From the NCBI RefSeq assembly GCF_003943515.1, contig NZ_RJPT01000001.1, positions 219,693 to 283,692 of the forward strand: a DNA stretch of 64,000 nt, written 5' to 3'. Shown piece after piece: positions 40,981 through 50,661 of the stretch. The position numbers and the translations under genes are program-made. How positions within the stretch are numbered: position 1 is the stretch's first letter; every line of letters starts with the position of its first letter. Source of the stretch: Streptococcus cristatus. GTDB taxonomy: Bacteria; Bacillota; Bacilli; Lactobacillales; Streptococcaceae. The notes below the pieces were generated by a model, which searched no databases, was not told the origin of the DNA, and was given only the letters and a program-made list of their open reading frames with translations.

Positions 40981-41914
40981 TCAAATGAAAAAGGATGAAC
41001 TGTTTGAAGGATTTTATCTGATTAAGTCAGCCGAAGTCCGACAGACCAGAGCTGGGAAGAATTACCTCGCCTTCACTTTCCAAGATGACACTGGAGTGAT
41101 TGAAGGGAAATTATGGGATGCCCAGCCCCATAATGTGGCAGAATTTACAGCGGGGAAGGTCGTTCACATGCAAGGACGCCGCGAAGTCTACAATAACACC
41201 CCTCAGGTTAATCAGTTGACTCTGCGTCTGCCAAAGGCTGGTGAGCCCAACAATCCTGCTGATTTCAAAGAAAAACCACCCGTTGATCAAAAAGAACTGC
41301 GGGAATATCTGGCGCAAATGATTTTCAAGATTGAAAATCAAGTCTGGCAGCGGGTTGTGCGCTCGCTTTACAGCAAATACGATAAGGAATTCTATTCTTA
41401 CCCAGCAGCGAAAACCAATCACCATGCTTTTGAATCAGGACTCGCTTTTCACACAGCTACTATGGTCAAGCTAGCGGATGCGATTGGTGACATCTATCCT
41501 CAGCTCAATAAGAGCCTTCTGTTTGCAGGGATTATGCTGCATGACTTGGCCAAGGTCATTGAGTTGAGCGGTCCAGAAAATACGGAATATACTGTCCGAG
41601 GCAATCTGATTGGCCATATTGCGCTGATTGATGAGGAACTGACCAAAACCTTGGCGGAGCTGAAAATTGATGATACCAAGGAAGATGTCATTGTTTTGCG
41701 CCATGTCCTTCTTAGTCATCACGGTCTCCTCGAATACGGCAGTCCCGTTCGTCCAAAGATTATGGAGGCCGAAATCCTGCACATGATTGACAATCTGGAT
41801 GCGGAAATGATGATGATGACCACGGCTCTGTCTCTCGTTGCTCCAGGAGAAATGACCAATAAAATCTTTGCGCTGGAAAATCGTTCCTTCTATAAACCAA
41901 AAATTAATAAGTGA
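40970..41914 (+). CDS. yhaM: 3'-5' exoribonuclease YhaM
   Basis: A 314-residue YhaM-type nuclease: N-terminal OB-fold (residues about 10-90, LAFTFQDDTGVIEGKLW) and a C-terminal HD domain with ligands in HHAFESGLAFHTATM and MLHDLAK. YhaM trims short single-stranded 3' ends in streptococcal mRNA decay. The ATG at 40970 gives MKINQMKKDELFEGFYL, the family start and length; the frame back to 40880 lies in rmuC. It is last gene of the rsgA cluster. purR follows after a 200-base gap with its own promoter. Confidence 0.93.
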   Translation: MKINQMKKDELFEGFYLIKSAEVRQTRAGKNYLAFTFQDDTGVIEGKLWDAQPHNVAEFTAGKVVHMQGRREVYNNTPQVNQLTLRLPKAGEPNNPADFKEKPPVDQKELREYLAQMIFKIENQVWQRVVRSLYSKYDKEFYSYPAAKTNHHAFESGLAFHTATMVKLADAIGDIYPQLNKSLLFAGIMLHDLAKVIELSGPENTEYTVRGNLIGHIALIDEELTKTLAELKIDDTKEDVIVLRHVLLSHHGLLEYGSPVRPKIMEAEILHMIDNLDAEMMMMTTALSLVAPGEMTNKIFALENRSFYKPKINK

Positions 41915-41944
41915 AATACGAAAAATGGGCATTATATTTAGTAT

Positions 41945-41977
41945 AATGTTCGTTTTTTTGATATAGTATGATATAAT
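41945..41977 (+). promoter_or_regulatory. purR promoter with PurBox
   Basis: AATGTTCGTTTTT (41945-41957) is, on the opposite strand, AAAAACGAACATT, matching 12 of 13 positions of the PurBox AWWWCCGAACWWT. An extended -10 TGATATAAT ends at 41977. The box lies in the -35 region, suggesting autoregulation by PurR. A leader of about 130 nt follows. Confidence 0.6.
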
Positions 41978-42115
41978 GAAAAAAATAAAATAAATATTCA
42001 TAGAAATCACTCCAAACTTTGAAATCGAAAGAATTGAATTACTGCTCTATGCGAGAAGAACTACGTTCTCAGATTAGTTTGTGGCTGATTTTGATGGAGT
42101 CGAATTGGTGAAAAA

Positions 42116-42931
42116 ATGAAATTAAGAAGAAGTGAGCGCATGGTGGTTATTTCCAATTACTTGATTAACCATCCTTACCAATTAACAAGTTTAAATACAT
42201 TTGCAGAAAAATATGAGTCTGCCAAGTCTTCTATTTCAGAAGACATCGTGATTATCAAACGTGCCTTTGAAGAAATCGAAATTGGTACAATTGAGACAAT
42301 TACCGGTGCTGGAGGAGGTGTCGTCTTTACTCCTTCCATTTCAGAAAAGGAGGCCAAGGCTATCGTTCAAGACCTCCGCGATCAACTGTCTGAAAGTAAT
42401 CGAATCCTGCCTGGCGGCTACATCTACTTATCAGATTTGCTCAGTACGCCATCTATCCTCAATAATATCGGTCGCATCATTGCCAAAGCTTTTAAAGATC
42501 AAAAGATTGATGCCGTTATGACAGTGGCGACTAAGGGGGTTCCCTTGGCCAATGCTGTCGCTAATGTTTTGAATGTTCCCTTTGTCATTGTCCGTCGCGA
42601 TTTGAAAATCACTGAGGGTTCTACGGTCAGTGTCAACTATGTCTCTGGCTCTAGCGGAGATCGAATTGAGAAAATGTTTCTCTCAAAACGTAGCCTAAAG
42701 GCTGGAAGTCGAGTGCTGATTGTCGATGACTTTCTCAAGGGAGGCGGAACGGTTAATGGGATGATTAGCCTTCTGTCTGAGTTTGATTCGGAGTTGGCAG
42801 GAGTAGCGGTCTTTGCGGACAATGCGCAAGCCAATCGCGATCATCTGGAATACAAATCGCTGTTAAAGGTGACCAATATCGACGTTAAATCAAATACGAT
42901 TGATGTTGAGATTGGGAATATATTTGATTAA
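42116..42931 (+). CDS. purR: pur operon repressor/regulator PurR
   Basis: A 271-residue PurR: an N-terminal winged helix (RRSERMVVISNYLINHPYQLTSLNTFAEKYESAKSSISED, residues 4-43) and a phosphoribosyltransferase-like domain with the PRPP loop VLIVDDFLKGGGTVNGM. In lactococci and streptococci it binds PurBox DNA and responds to PRPP to control purine genes. The probable target operon purCLFMN-H lies 10 kb downstream. A PurBox precedes its own promoter. The SD is weak (GGTGAAAAA). Confidence 0.95.
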   Translation: MKLRRSERMVVISNYLINHPYQLTSLNTFAEKYESAKSSISEDIVIIKRAFEEIEIGTIETITGAGGGVVFTPSISEKEAKAIVQDLRDQLSESNRILPGGYIYLSDLLSTPSILNNIGRIIAKAFKDQKIDAVMTVATKGVPLANAVANVLNVPFVIVRRDLKITEGSTVSVNYVSGSSGDRIEKMFLSKRSLKAGSRVLIVDDFLKGGGTVNGMISLLSEFDSELAGVAVFADNAQANRDHLEYKSLLKVTNIDVKSNTIDVEIGNIFD

Positions 42932-42946
42932 CTTTAGGAAAGAATT

Positions 42947-43564
42947 ATGAGAAATATTTTTGATAAATTAGAAAGAGCTTCTAACCTTGTTCGTTTAGGG
43001 ATCCTGGCAATAATGCTGCTTATCTTGGTTTCTGGACTTATATTTTTAAAACCAGCTCAGAAGAATACGGGCTCCGCCAAAACAGTCAGTTATAGTAGAC
43101 GTTCAAGCTCCAGTAAAGCTAGTTCTACTAAGAAAGCATCGTCAGAAGATAATACGATTCAGGATGCTGAAGTAGCTGTTAAAAAGTTAGAAGAAGAGCG
43201 TACCGATGAAAGTTTGACTCAAGCACAAGCAGCGGTTGACAAGGTAAAAGATGAGGACGCTAAAGCTAAGTTTCAAGGTCGAATTCAAGCCGTAAAAGAT
43301 GCAATGAAAACACCTGAGGAATCCACTGAACCTGATTCAGACCAGCAGCAGTCATTCTCTCCTACGCCTGTTGCGCCAGTTTATCGAACACCTGCCATCT
43401 CAATCGAACCACGAATACAGCCACAAGAAAGTTCGACTCCTGCACCATCCTCTAGTCCAGAAGTTACCCCAAGTCCATCTTCGGAGATACCAAGCCCGTC
43501 TTCAGATACTTCGGGCGCCTCTTCAAATACGGTGGTTCCTTCCCAGACTTCAAGTGAAAAATAA
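42947..43564 (+). CDS. membrane-anchored Ser/Pro-rich protein of unknown function
   Basis: A 205-residue protein: a cytoplasmic N-terminus (about 18 residues), one transmembrane helix (LGILAIMLLILVSGLIFL, about 18-35), then a hydrophilic exterior. A Ser/Lys-rich stretch (50-70) leads to a charged helical repeat (AEVAVKKLEEERTDESLTQAQAAVDKVKDE) resembling GA/FIVAR-like surface repeats, and a C-terminal Pro/Ser/Thr tail. There is no LPXTG. It lies 15 bases after purR with AGGAAAGA as SD, so probably cotranscribed, though no functional link is evident. No clear terminator follows. Confidence 0.75.
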   Translation: MRNIFDKLERASNLVRLGILAIMLLILVSGLIFLKPAQKNTGSAKTVSYSRRSSSSKASSTKKASSEDNTIQDAEVAVKKLEEERTDESLTQAQAAVDKVKDEDAKAKFQGRIQAVKDAMKTPEESTEPDSDQQQSFSPTPVAPVYRTPAISIEPRIQPQESSTPAPSSSPEVTPSPSSEIPSPSSDTSGASSNTVVPSQTSSEK

Positions 43565-43866
43565 GATTGAATAGCTATTTTTGTTAGTATTTAAGTAATT
43601 ATCACCAATTAGTTGTAGCAATTTTCAGATCTTTAAGATGATAATAATCAAGCAAAAGGTTGATTAAGAAGTGAAGATAAGTAAAAAATTAAGAAAACCT
43701 ATTGACGAGGATATGCTTACGTGTTACAATGATAGACGGTACTTTTTACTTTTGGTCTCTCAAAAGTGTACAGAGACGTGCTGACAAATGTTGCAAAAGT
43801 ACACACAGATGGTAGCTGTCACCAAGTATATCATCACCAAAATTAAAAAAATACAGGAGAATGTAG
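43565..43866. other. 302-bp intergenic region with rpsL promoter and leader
   Basis: No gene seen. It holds the rpsL promoter (43702-43730) and a 130-nt leader with hairpin-forming ACTTTT/AAAAGT near 43747 and related segments AAAAGTGTAC and AAAAGTACAC, perhaps a ribosomal-protein control region. Confidence 0.5.
43702..43730 (+). promoter_or_regulatory. promoter of rpsL-rpsG
   Basis: -35 TTGACG (43702-43707), 17 bases, -10 TACAAT (43725-43730). Confidence 0.7.
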
Positions 43867-44280
43867 ATGCCTACAATTAACCAATTGGTTCGCAAACCGC
43901 GTAAATCAAAAGTAGAAAAATCTAAATCACCAGCTTTGAACGTTGGTTACAACAGCCACAAAAAAGTTCAAACAAACGTATCTTCACCACAAAAACGTGG
44001 TGTTGCAACTCGTGTCGGAACTATGACACCTAAGAAGCCTAACTCAGCCCTTCGTAAATTTGCCCGTGTACGTTTGAGCAACTTGATCGAAGTTACAGCT
44101 TACATCCCAGGTATTGGACACAACTTGCAAGAGCACAGCGTGGTGCTTCTTCGTGGTGGACGTGTAAAAGACCTTCCAGGGGTACGTTACCATATCGTTC
44201 GTGGTGCACTTGATACAGCAGGTGTTACTGACCGTAAGCAAGGCCGTTCTAAATACGGTACTAAGCGTCCAAAAGCATAA
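43867..44280 (+). CDS. rpsL: ribosomal protein S12
   Basis: A 137-residue S12 of the decoding centre. The hallmark [15 protein letters not shown] (Lys56/Lys57) and [13 protein letters not shown] (Lys near 102) are wild-type, so no streptomycin-resistance substitution is seen at these positions. ACAGGAGAATG precedes the ATG. rpsG follows after 19 bases and fusA further on, the conserved str operon order. Codon use is strongly biased, as in highly expressed genes. Confidence 0.98.
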   Translation: MPTINQLVRKPRKSKVEKSKSPALNVGYNSHKKVQTNVSSPQKRGVATRVGTMTPKKPNSALRKFARVRLSNLIEVTAYIPGIGHNLQEHSVVLLRGGRVKDLPGVRYHIVRGALDTAGVTDRKQGRSKYGTKRPKA

Positions 44281-44299
44281 GGAAAGGGGATAAAGATAA

Positions 44300-44770
44300 A
44301 TGAGTCGTAAAAACCGTGCGCCTAAGCGCGAAGTATTGCCAGATCCGCTTTACAATTCACAATTAGTTACTCGTCTTATCAACCGCGTTATGCTTGATGG
44401 TAAGCGTGGTACAGCAGCTTCTATCGTTTACGGAGCTTTTGAGCAAATCAAAGAAGCTACTGGAAATGATGCACTTGAAGTATTTGAAACAGCGATGGAA
44501 AACATCATGCCTGTTCTTGAAGTACGTGCACGCCGTGTCGGTGGTTCAAACTACCAAGTACCGGTTGAAGTTCGTCCAGAACGTCGTACTACACTTGGAC
44601 TTCGTTGGTTGGTAACAATTTCACGTGGTCGTGGTGAACACACTATGCAAGATCGTCTTGCAAAAGAAATCATGGATGCTGCTAACAACACTGGTGCAGC
44701 AGTTAAGAAACGCGAAGATACTCACCGTATGGCTGAAGCTAACCGTGCCTTCGCACACTTCCGTTGGTAA
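44300..44770 (+). CDS. rpsG: ribosomal protein S7
   Basis: A 156-residue S7, which nucleates the 30S head: [18 protein letters not shown] at the N-terminus, [23 protein letters not shown] in the centre and [15 protein letters not shown] at the end, all standard. AAAGGGGAT precedes the ATG. It is separated from fusA by 278 bases with a terminator and another promoter, so fusA can be expressed independently. Confidence 0.98.
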   Translation: MSRKNRAPKREVLPDPLYNSQLVTRLINRVMLDGKRGTAASIVYGAFEQIKEATGNDALEVFETAMENIMPVLEVRARRVGGSNYQVPVEVRPERRTTLGLRWLVTISRGRGEHTMQDRLAKEIMDAANNTGAAVKKREDTHRMAEANRAFAHFRW

Positions 44771-44813
44771 GATCATGATACTAAGAGCGCTAAAGGCACA
44801 AGGCAAAAATAGG

Positions 44814-44858
44814 AAACTGATGTAGTGTTTGAAGAACACAAAGCAGTTTGTCTTTTTT
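44814..44858 (+). terminator. terminator of rpsL-rpsG
   Basis: AAACTG (44814) with CAGTTT (44844) and inner GTGTT/AACAC form a long hairpin; a TCTTTTTT tract follows. Confidence 0.65.
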
Positions 44859-44907
44859 GCGCAGGGCCTCGCTCGGGTTCAAATTAGCTAAAAATATTAT
44901 TCTTAGC

Positions 44908-44995
44908 TATAATTCAATTGATCGTCTTGTAAGTTGAAACCAACAAAAAACAAGATAAACATTGAGAACGGGTAGGTCCTGCCTATCCGTTTTTT
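44908..44995 (+). ncRNA. candidate small RNA between rpsG and fusA
   Basis: A -10 TATAAT (44908-44913) is followed about 80 bases later by a terminator (AACGGGTAGG 44967-44976 with CCTATCCGTT 44982-44991 plus Ts). Between them TCTTGT and ACAAGA can pair. The weak -35 (TTAGCT) and the chance that this is only the fusA upstream terminator keep confidence low. Confidence 0.3.
44967..44995 (+). terminator. terminator upstream of fusA
   Basis: AACGGGTAGG-tcctg-CCTATCCGTT with a T-run, 12 bases before the fusA -10 TATAAT (45007-45012). Confidence 0.75.
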
Positions 44996-45006
44996 CTAAA
45001 TAATGT

Positions 45007-45012
45007 TATAAT
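45007..45012 (+). promoter_or_regulatory. -10 element of the fusA promoter
   Basis: A perfect TATAAT 36 bases before the fusA ATG and just after a terminator; the -35 is not clear. Confidence 0.45.
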
Positions 45013-45048
45013 AGATTGTAAAATAAAAAAATAGGAGAAACTAACCTC

Positions 45049-47127
45049 ATGGCACGCGAATTTTCACTTGAAAAAACTCGTAATATCGGTATCATGGCTC
45101 ACGTCGATGCTGGTAAGACAACTACAACTGAGCGTATCCTTTACTATACTGGTAAAATCCACAAAATCGGTGAAACTCACGAAGGTGCGTCACAAATGGA
45201 CTGGATGGAGCAAGAGCAAGAACGTGGTATCACTATCACATCTGCTGCGACAACAGCTCAATGGAACAACCACCGCGTAAACATCATCGACACACCAGGA
45301 CACGTGGACTTCACAATCGAAGTACAACGCTCTCTTCGTGTATTGGATGGTGCGGTTACCGTTCTTGACTCACAATCAGGTGTTGAGCCTCAAACTGAAA
45401 CAGTTTGGCGTCAAGCAACTGAGTACGGAGTTCCACGTATCGTATTTGCTAACAAAATGGACAAAATCGGTGCTGACTTCCTTTACTCAGTAAGCACACT
45501 TCACGATCGTCTTCAAGCAAATGCTCATCCAATTCAATTGCCAATCGGTGCTGAAGATGACTTCCGTGGTATCATTGACTTGATCAAGATGAAAGCTGAA
45601 ATCTATACTAACGACCTTGGTACAGATATCCTTGAAGAAGATATTCCAGCTGAATACCTTGAACAAGCTCAAGAATATCGTGAAAAATTGGTGGAAGCAG
45701 TTGCTGAAACTGATGAAGAATTGATGATGAAATACCTTGAGGGTGAAGAAATCACTAATGAAGAATTGAAAGCTGGTATCCGTAAAGCAACTATCAATGT
45801 TGAATTCTTCCCAGTATTGTGTGGTTCTGCCTTCAAGAACAAAGGTGTTCAATTGATGCTTGATGCGGTTATCGACTACCTTCCAAGCCCACTTGACATC
45901 CCAGCGATCAAAGGTATCAACCCAGATACAGACGAAGAAGAAACTCGTCCAGCATCTGATGAAGAGCCATTCGCAGCTCTTGCCTTCAAGATCATGACTG
46001 ACCCATTCGTAGGTCGTTTGACATTCTTCCGTGTTTACTCAGGTGTACTTCAATCAGGTTCTTACGTATTGAATACTTCTAAAGGTAAACGTGAACGTAT
46101 CGGACGTATCCTTCAAATGCACGCTAACAGCCGTCAAGAAATTGACACAGTTTACTCAGGTGATATCGCTGCTGCCGTTGGTTTGAAAGATACTACAACC
46201 GGTGACTCATTGACAGATGAAAAAGCTAAAATCATTCTTGAGTCAATCAACGTTCCAGAACCAGTTATCCAATTGATGGTTGAGCCAAAATCTAAAGCAG
46301 ACCAAGACAAGATGGGTATTGCCCTTCAAAAATTGGCTGAAGAAGATCCAACATTCCGCGTTGAAACAAACGTTGAAACTGGTGAAACAGTTATCTCTGG
46401 TATGGGTGAGCTTCACTTGGATGTCCTTGTTGACCGTATGCGTCGTGAGTTCAAGGTTGAAGCGAACGTAGGTGCTCCTCAAGTATCTTACCGTGAAACA
46501 TTCCGCGCTTCTACTCAAGCACGTGGATTCTTCAAACGTCAGTCTGGTGGTAAAGGTCAATTCGGTGATGTATGGATTGAATTTACTCCAAACGAAGAAG
46601 GAAAAGGATTCGAGTTTGAAAATGCTATCGTCGGTGGTGTGGTTCCTCGTGAATTCATCCCAGCGGTTGAAAAAGGTTTGATTGAGTCAATGGCGAATGG
46701 TGTCCTTGCTGGATACCCAATCGTTGACGTGAAAGCTAAACTTTACGATGGTTCATACCACGATGTCGACTCATCTGAAACAGCCTTCAAGGTTGCGGCT
46801 TCACTTGCTTTGAAAGAAGCTGCTAAGACTGCACAACCAGCTATCCTTGAGCCGATGATGCTTGTAACCGTCACTGTTCCCGAAGAAAACCTTGGTGACG
46901 TTATGGGTCACGTAACAGCTCGTCGTGGACGTGTTGACGGTATGGAAGCACATGGTAACAGCCAAATCGTTCGTGCTTATGTTCCTCTTGCTGAAATGTT
47001 TGGTTATGCGACTGTTCTTCGTTCTGCAACACAAGGACGTGGTACCTTCATGATGGTATTTGACCACTACGAAGATGTACCTAAGTCAGTACAAGAAGAA
47101 ATCATTAAGAAACACCGTGGTGAATAA
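45049..47127 (+). CDS. fusA: translation elongation factor G
   Basis: A 692-residue EF-G, the translocation GTPase. G1 [16 protein letters not shown]2 region [12 protein letters not shown]3 [10 protein letters not shown]4 NKMDKIG, followed by domains II-V ([45 protein letters not shown]). Length and motifs are normal; strongly biased codon use. ATAGGAGAAACT precedes the ATG. It is followed by a terminator, then gap. Confidence 0.98.
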   Translation: MAREFSLEKTRNIGIMAHVDAGKTTTTERILYYTGKIHKIGETHEGASQMDWMEQEQERGITITSAATTAQWNNHRVNIIDTPGHVDFTIEVQRSLRVLDGAVTVLDSQSGVEPQTETVWRQATEYGVPRIVFANKMDKIGADFLYSVSTLHDRLQANAHPIQLPIGAEDDFRGIIDLIKMKAEIYTNDLGTDILEEDIPAEYLEQAQEYREKLVEAVAETDEELMMKYLEGEEITNEELKAGIRKATINVEFFPVLCGSAFKNKGVQLMLDAVIDYLPSPLDIPAIKGINPDTDEEETRPASDEEPFAALAFKIMTDPFVGRLTFFRVYSGVLQSGSYVLNTSKGKRERIGRILQMHANSRQEIDTVYSGDIAAAVGLKDTTTGDSLTDEKAKIILESINVPEPVIQLMVEPKSKADQDKMGIALQKLAEEDPTFRVETNVETGETVISGMGELHLDVLVDRMRREFKVEANVGAPQVSYRETFRASTQARGFFKRQSGGKGQFGDVWIEFTPNEEGKGFEFENAIVGGVVPREFIPAVEKGLIESMANGVLAGYPIVDVKAKLYDGSYHDVDSSETAFKVAASLALKEAAKTAQPAILEPMMLVTVTVPEENLGDVMGHVTARRGRVDGMEAHGNSQIVRAYVPLAEMFGYATVLRSATQGRGTFMMVFDHYEDVPKSVQEEIIKKHRGE

Positions 47128-47138
47128 TTCACTACACG

Positions 47139-47165
47139 ACGCTCGCTTCTAGCGGGCGTTTTTTC
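47139..47165 (+). terminator. terminator of fusA
   Basis: ACGCTCGC-ttcta-GCGGGCGT (one G-T pair) followed by a T-run. Confidence 0.75.
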
Positions 47166-47251
47166 TTTTTGGAATCGAAATATGAAATTTATGAAAAATA
47201 TCGAAAATACATGAAAGAAAATTTGTTACTTGTTAATAATAATGAAATCAG

Positions 47252-47280
47252 TTGCAATTTTACTTAATAAGGTATATAAT
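47252..47280 (+). promoter_or_regulatory. promoter of gap
   Basis: -35 TTGCAA (47252-47257), 17 bases, -10 TATAAT (47275-47280), with an 80-nt leader. Confidence 0.75.
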
Positions 47281-47366
47281 AGATATGTTGAAAGGTGATT
47301 TGTAGTGATTCAAGTTACTCTTTTCACATAAAATTTTTTTTGATTTTCATAAGGAGGAAATCACTA

Positions 47367-48374
47367 ATGGTAGTTAAAGTTGGTATTAACGGTTTCGGTC
47401 GTATCGGTCGTCTTGCTTTCCGTCGTATCCAAAACGTAGAAGGTGTTGAAGTTACTCGCATCAACGACCTTACAGATCCAGTTATGCTTGCACACTTGTT
47501 GAAATACGACACAACTCAAGGTCGTTTCGATGGTACTGTTGAAGTTAAAGAAGGTGGATTTGAAGTTAACGGTAAATTCGTTAAAGTTTCTGCTGAACGT
47601 GACCCAGAACAAATTGATTGGGCTACTGACGGTGTAGAAATCGTTCTTGAAGCAACTGGTTTCTTTGCTAAGAAAGATGCTGCTGAAAAACACCTTAAAG
47701 GTGGAGCTAAGAAAGTTGTTATCACTGCTCCTGGTGGAAACGATGTTAAAACAATCGTATTTAACACTAACCACGACGTTCTTGATGGTACTGAAACAGT
47801 TATCTCAGGTGCTTCATGTACTACAAACTGTTTGGCTCCAATGGCTAAAGCACTTCAAGACAACTTCGGTGTTGTAGAAGGATTGATGACTACTATCCAC
47901 GCCTACACTGGTGACCAAATGATCCTTGACGGACCACACCGTGGTGGTGACCTTCGTCGTGCTCGCGCTGGTGCTGCTAACATCGTTCCTAACTCAACTG
48001 GTGCTGCTAAGGCTATCGGTCTTGTAATCCCAGAATTGAACGGTAAACTTGATGGTTCTGCACAACGCGTTCCAACTCCAACTGGATCAGTTACTGAATT
48101 GGTAGCAGTTCTTGAAAAGAACGTTACTGTTGATGAAGTAAACGCAGCTATGAAAGCAGCAGCTAACGAATCATACGGTTACACAGAAGATCCAATCGTA
48201 TCTTCAGATATCGTAGGTATGTCTTACGGTTCATTGTTCGACGCAACTCAAACTAAAGTTCTTGACGTTGACGGTAAACAATTGGTTAAAGTTGTATCAT
48301 GGTACGACAACGAAATGTCTTACACTGCACAACTTGTACGTACTCTTGAATACTTTGCAAAAATCGCTAAATAA
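47367..48374 (+). CDS. gap: type I glyceraldehyde-3-phosphate dehydrogenase
   Basis: A 335-residue NAD-dependent GAPDH of glycolysis, also a surface-exposed adhesin in streptococci. NAD-binding [15 protein letters not shown], catalytic [12 protein letters not shown] (Cys152-type) and [12 protein letters not shown] are intact. The ATG at 47367, with AAGGAGG upstream, gives [12 protein letters not shown]; the longer frame from 47295 lies in the leader. Codon use is extremely biased. It has its own promoter and terminator. Confidence 0.98.
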   Translation: MVVKVGINGFGRIGRLAFRRIQNVEGVEVTRINDLTDPVMLAHLLKYDTTQGRFDGTVEVKEGGFEVNGKFVKVSAERDPEQIDWATDGVEIVLEATGFFAKKDAAEKHLKGGAKKVVITAPGGNDVKTIVFNTNHDVLDGTETVISGASCTTNCLAPMAKALQDNFGVVEGLMTTIHAYTGDQMILDGPHRGGDLRRARAGAANIVPNSTGAAKAIGLVIPELNGKLDGSAQRVPTPTGSVTELVAVLEKNVTVDEVNAAMKAAANESYGYTEDPIVSSDIVGMSYGSLFDATQTKVLDVDGKQLVKVVSWYDNEMSYTAQLVRTLEYFAKIAK

Positions 48375-48388
48375 TTCAATTGTATAAA

Positions 48389-48420
48389 GAAGAGATCCGA
48401 ATGGATCTCTTCTTGTTTTG
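48389..48420 (+). terminator. terminator of gap
   Basis: GAAGAGATCC-gaat-GGATCTCTTC followed by a T-rich tract. Confidence 0.8.
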
Positions 48421-48575
48421 TAGAACAGCTTGAAGGAGTGGCTATTGGAAATCAACTCGATCATCTAGCAGCATTAGCATTTATCAGAAAAATGAGAATC
48501 GTGTAGTCTTTCATCTATCTTTAATTGGAGAAAAGGATAAGCCATGAATTTTTGCTATCACTTTTGTAGATTTTG

Positions 48576-48584
48576 TGATATAAT
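48576..48584 (+). promoter_or_regulatory. extended -10 promoter of pgk
   Basis: TGATATAAT: TG one base upstream of a perfect TATAAT, 33 bases before the pgk ATG; -35 is poor. Confidence 0.5.
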
Positions 48585-48617
48585 TAACACGTATAAAAAA
48601 AGAAGGAGTCATATCTA

Positions 48618-49817
48618 ATGGCAAAATTGACTGTTAAAGACGTTGAATTGAAAGGGAAAAAAGTTCTCGTTCGTGTTGACTTCAACGTACCTGTAAAAGA
48701 TGGCATGATTACAAACGACAACCGTATCACTGCAGCTCTTCCAACTATCAAGTACATCCTTGAACAAGGTGGACGTGCAATCCTCTTCTCTCACCTTGGC
48801 CGTGTAAAAGAAGAAGCAGACAAAGCTGGTAAATCACTCGCTCCTGTAGCTGCTGACTTGGCTGCTAAATTGGGACAAGAAGTTAAATTTATCCCAGGTG
48901 TTACACGTGGTGCTGAATTGGAAGCCGCTGTTAATGCTCTAGAAGATGGACAAGTTCTCTTGGTTGAAAACACTCGTTTCGAAGATGTTGATGGCAAGAA
49001 AGAATCTAAAAATGATCCTGAACTTGGTAAATACTGGGCATCACTTGGAGATGGTATCTTCGTAAACGATGCATTCGGTACAGCTCACCGTGCACACGCA
49101 TCTAACGTTGGTATCTCAGCAAACGTTGAAAAAGCAGTTGCTGGTTTCCTTCTTGAAAACGAAATTGCCTACATCCAAGAAGCAGTTGAAGCTCCAGAAC
49201 GTCCATTCGTAGCGATCCTTGGTGGTTCAAAAGTTTCAGACAAGATCGGTGTTATCGAAAACTTGCTTGAAAAAGCTGATAAAGTTCTTATCGGTGGTGG
49301 GATGACTTACACATTCTACAAAGCGCAAGGTATCGAAATCGGTAACTCACTTGTAGAAGAAGATAAATTGGATGTTGCAAAAGCTCTTCTTGAAAAAGCA
49401 AACGGCAAATTGATCTTGCCAGTTGACTCAAAAGAAGCAAACGCATTTGCTGACTACACTGAAGTGAAAGATACTGAAGGTGAAGCAGTAGATCCAGGCT
49501 TCCTTGGTTTGGATATCGGTCCTAAATCTATCGCTAAATTCGACGAAGCCTTGACTGGTGCGAAAACAGTTGTATGGAACGGACCAATGGGTGTGTTTGA
49601 AAACCCAGACTTCCAAGCTGGTACAATCGGTGTCATGGACGCTATCGTGAAACAACCTGGCGTAAAATCAATCATCGGTGGTGGTGACTCAGCTGCTGCA
49701 GCGATCAACCTTGGCCGTGCAGACAAGTTCTCATGGATTAGTACGGGCGGAGGCGCTTCTATGGAGCTTCTTGAAGGTAAAGTTCTTCCAGGACTTGCAG
49801 CTTTGACTGAAAAATGA
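48618..49817 (+). CDS. pgk: phosphoglycerate kinase
   Basis: A 399-residue PGK, transferring phosphate from 1,3-bisphosphoglycerate to ADP. N-lobe [34 protein letters not shown]-lobe nucleotide site [22 protein letters not shown] and [11 protein letters not shown]. The Ala-rich insert [24 protein letters not shown] is usual in streptococci. AGAAGGAGTC precedes the ATG. Close to gap but on a separate transcript; a terminator follows. Confidence 0.98.
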   Translation: MAKLTVKDVELKGKKVLVRVDFNVPVKDGMITNDNRITAALPTIKYILEQGGRAILFSHLGRVKEEADKAGKSLAPVAADLAAKLGQEVKFIPGVTRGAELEAAVNALEDGQVLLVENTRFEDVDGKKESKNDPELGKYWASLGDGIFVNDAFGTAHRAHASNVGISANVEKAVAGFLLENEIAYIQEAVEAPERPFVAILGGSKVSDKIGVIENLLEKADKVLIGGGMTYTFYKAQGIEIGNSLVEEDKLDVAKALLEKANGKLILPVDSKEANAFADYTEVKDTEGEAVDPGFLGLDIGPKSIAKFDEALTGAKTVVWNGPMGVFENPDFQAGTIGVMDAIVKQPGVKSIIGGGDSAAAAINLGRADKFSWISTGGGASMELLEGKVLPGLAALTEK

Positions 49818-49828
49818 TATTTGTAACG

Positions 49829-49856
49829 AAAAGAGTTGGGAAACCAACTCTTTTTC
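49829..49856 (+). terminator. terminator of pgk
   Basis: AAAAGAGTTGG-gaaa-CCAACTCTTTT with T-run, about 10 bases after the stop. Confidence 0.85.
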
Positions 49857-50060
49857 TTTTGTCCACGTAGGTGTCTGAGGAAATGGGCTTTTGGCTTCTA
49901 TTTTCCTAATGAGTAATCAATAATGGGAAATATAGTTAGAAATACAGTAGAAGCTGGCTATGCATTCTTGTAGGATACAAACAATAAACTGGATGGACAG
50001 AGCCTTTTTGTTAGAAAATATGTTAGAATAGAGATAGTTTACTTTTAAAAGGGAAAAGGC

Positions 50061-50585
50061 ATGAGCTATTTTAGTAAGTACAAATTTGATAAATCAAAGT
50101 TTCGCTTGGGTATGAGGACGATGAAAACAGGGATAGCGGTTTTTATTGTCCTACTCATTTTTGGCATGTTTGGCTGGAAGGGGCTCCAAATTGGAGCTTT
50201 GACAGCGGTGTTTAGCCTGCGAGAAGATTTTGATAAAAGTGTTCATTTCGGAACTTCCCGTATTTTAGGAAATAGTGTCGGGGGCTTTTATGCCTTGCTA
50301 TTCTATCTGTTGGGAAATTTATTGAACGGCCAATTTTGGGTGACCTTAGTATTTGTGCCAATCTGTACGATGCTGACGATCATGACCAATGTTGCTATGA
50401 ACAATAAGGCTGGGGTGATTGGTGGTGTTTCAGCTATGCTGATTATCACTCTCTCCATTAGTCCAGAAGATACTATTTTATACGTTTTTGCTAGAGTTTT
50501 TGAAACCTTTATGGGGGTCTTTGTCGCAATAGTTGTAAATTCGGATGTGGATAGAATTAAGAATTTCTTTAAGTCTATAAATTAA
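50061..50585 (+). CDS. aromatic acid exporter (FUSC/ArAE) family membrane protein
   Basis: A 174-residue protein with four hydrophobic segments and the ArAE N-terminal-domain pattern (LGMRTMKTGIAVFIVLLIFGMFG, IGALTAVFSLREDF, RILGNSVGGFYALLFYLLG). It lacks the large cytoplasmic domain of full-length members. The same gene precedes glnR-glnA in pneumococcus. AAAGGGAAAAGGC precedes the ATG. Export substrate is unknown; no regulatory link to nitrogen is shown. Confidence 0.85.
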   Translation: MSYFSKYKFDKSKFRLGMRTMKTGIAVFIVLLIFGMFGWKGLQIGALTAVFSLREDFDKSVHFGTSRILGNSVGGFYALLFYLLGNLLNGQFWVTLVFVPICTMLTIMTNVAMNNKAGVIGGVSAMLIITLSISPEDTILYVFARVFETFMGVFVAIVVNSDVDRIKNFFKSIN

Positions 50586-50587
50586 AA

Positions 50588-50639
50588 TGTGTGAGAAAAT
50601 CTCACATTGATTGTTGACATACAAAAAAAATTAGTTATA
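50588..50639 (+). promoter_or_regulatory. glnRA promoter with GlnR operator
   Basis: TGTGAGAAAATCTCACA (50588-50604) is a perfect GlnR box (TGTNA-N7-TNACA), upstream of -35 TTGACA (50612-50617), 16 bases, -10 TATAAT (50634-50639). This gives classical autorepression of glnRA when glutamine is plentiful. Confidence 0.85.
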
Positions 50640-50661
50640 ATAGTGCATAGAGAGGAAAAAA

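Noticed and set aside
42048..42110. 20-codon upstream ORF (MREELRSQISL...) ending just before purR
   Set aside because: No Shine-Dalgarno sequence precedes its ATG and nothing supports translation.
44866..44892. GGGTTCAAATTAGC resembles a tRNA T-arm
   Set aside because: No acceptor, D-arm or anticodon stem can be built around it.
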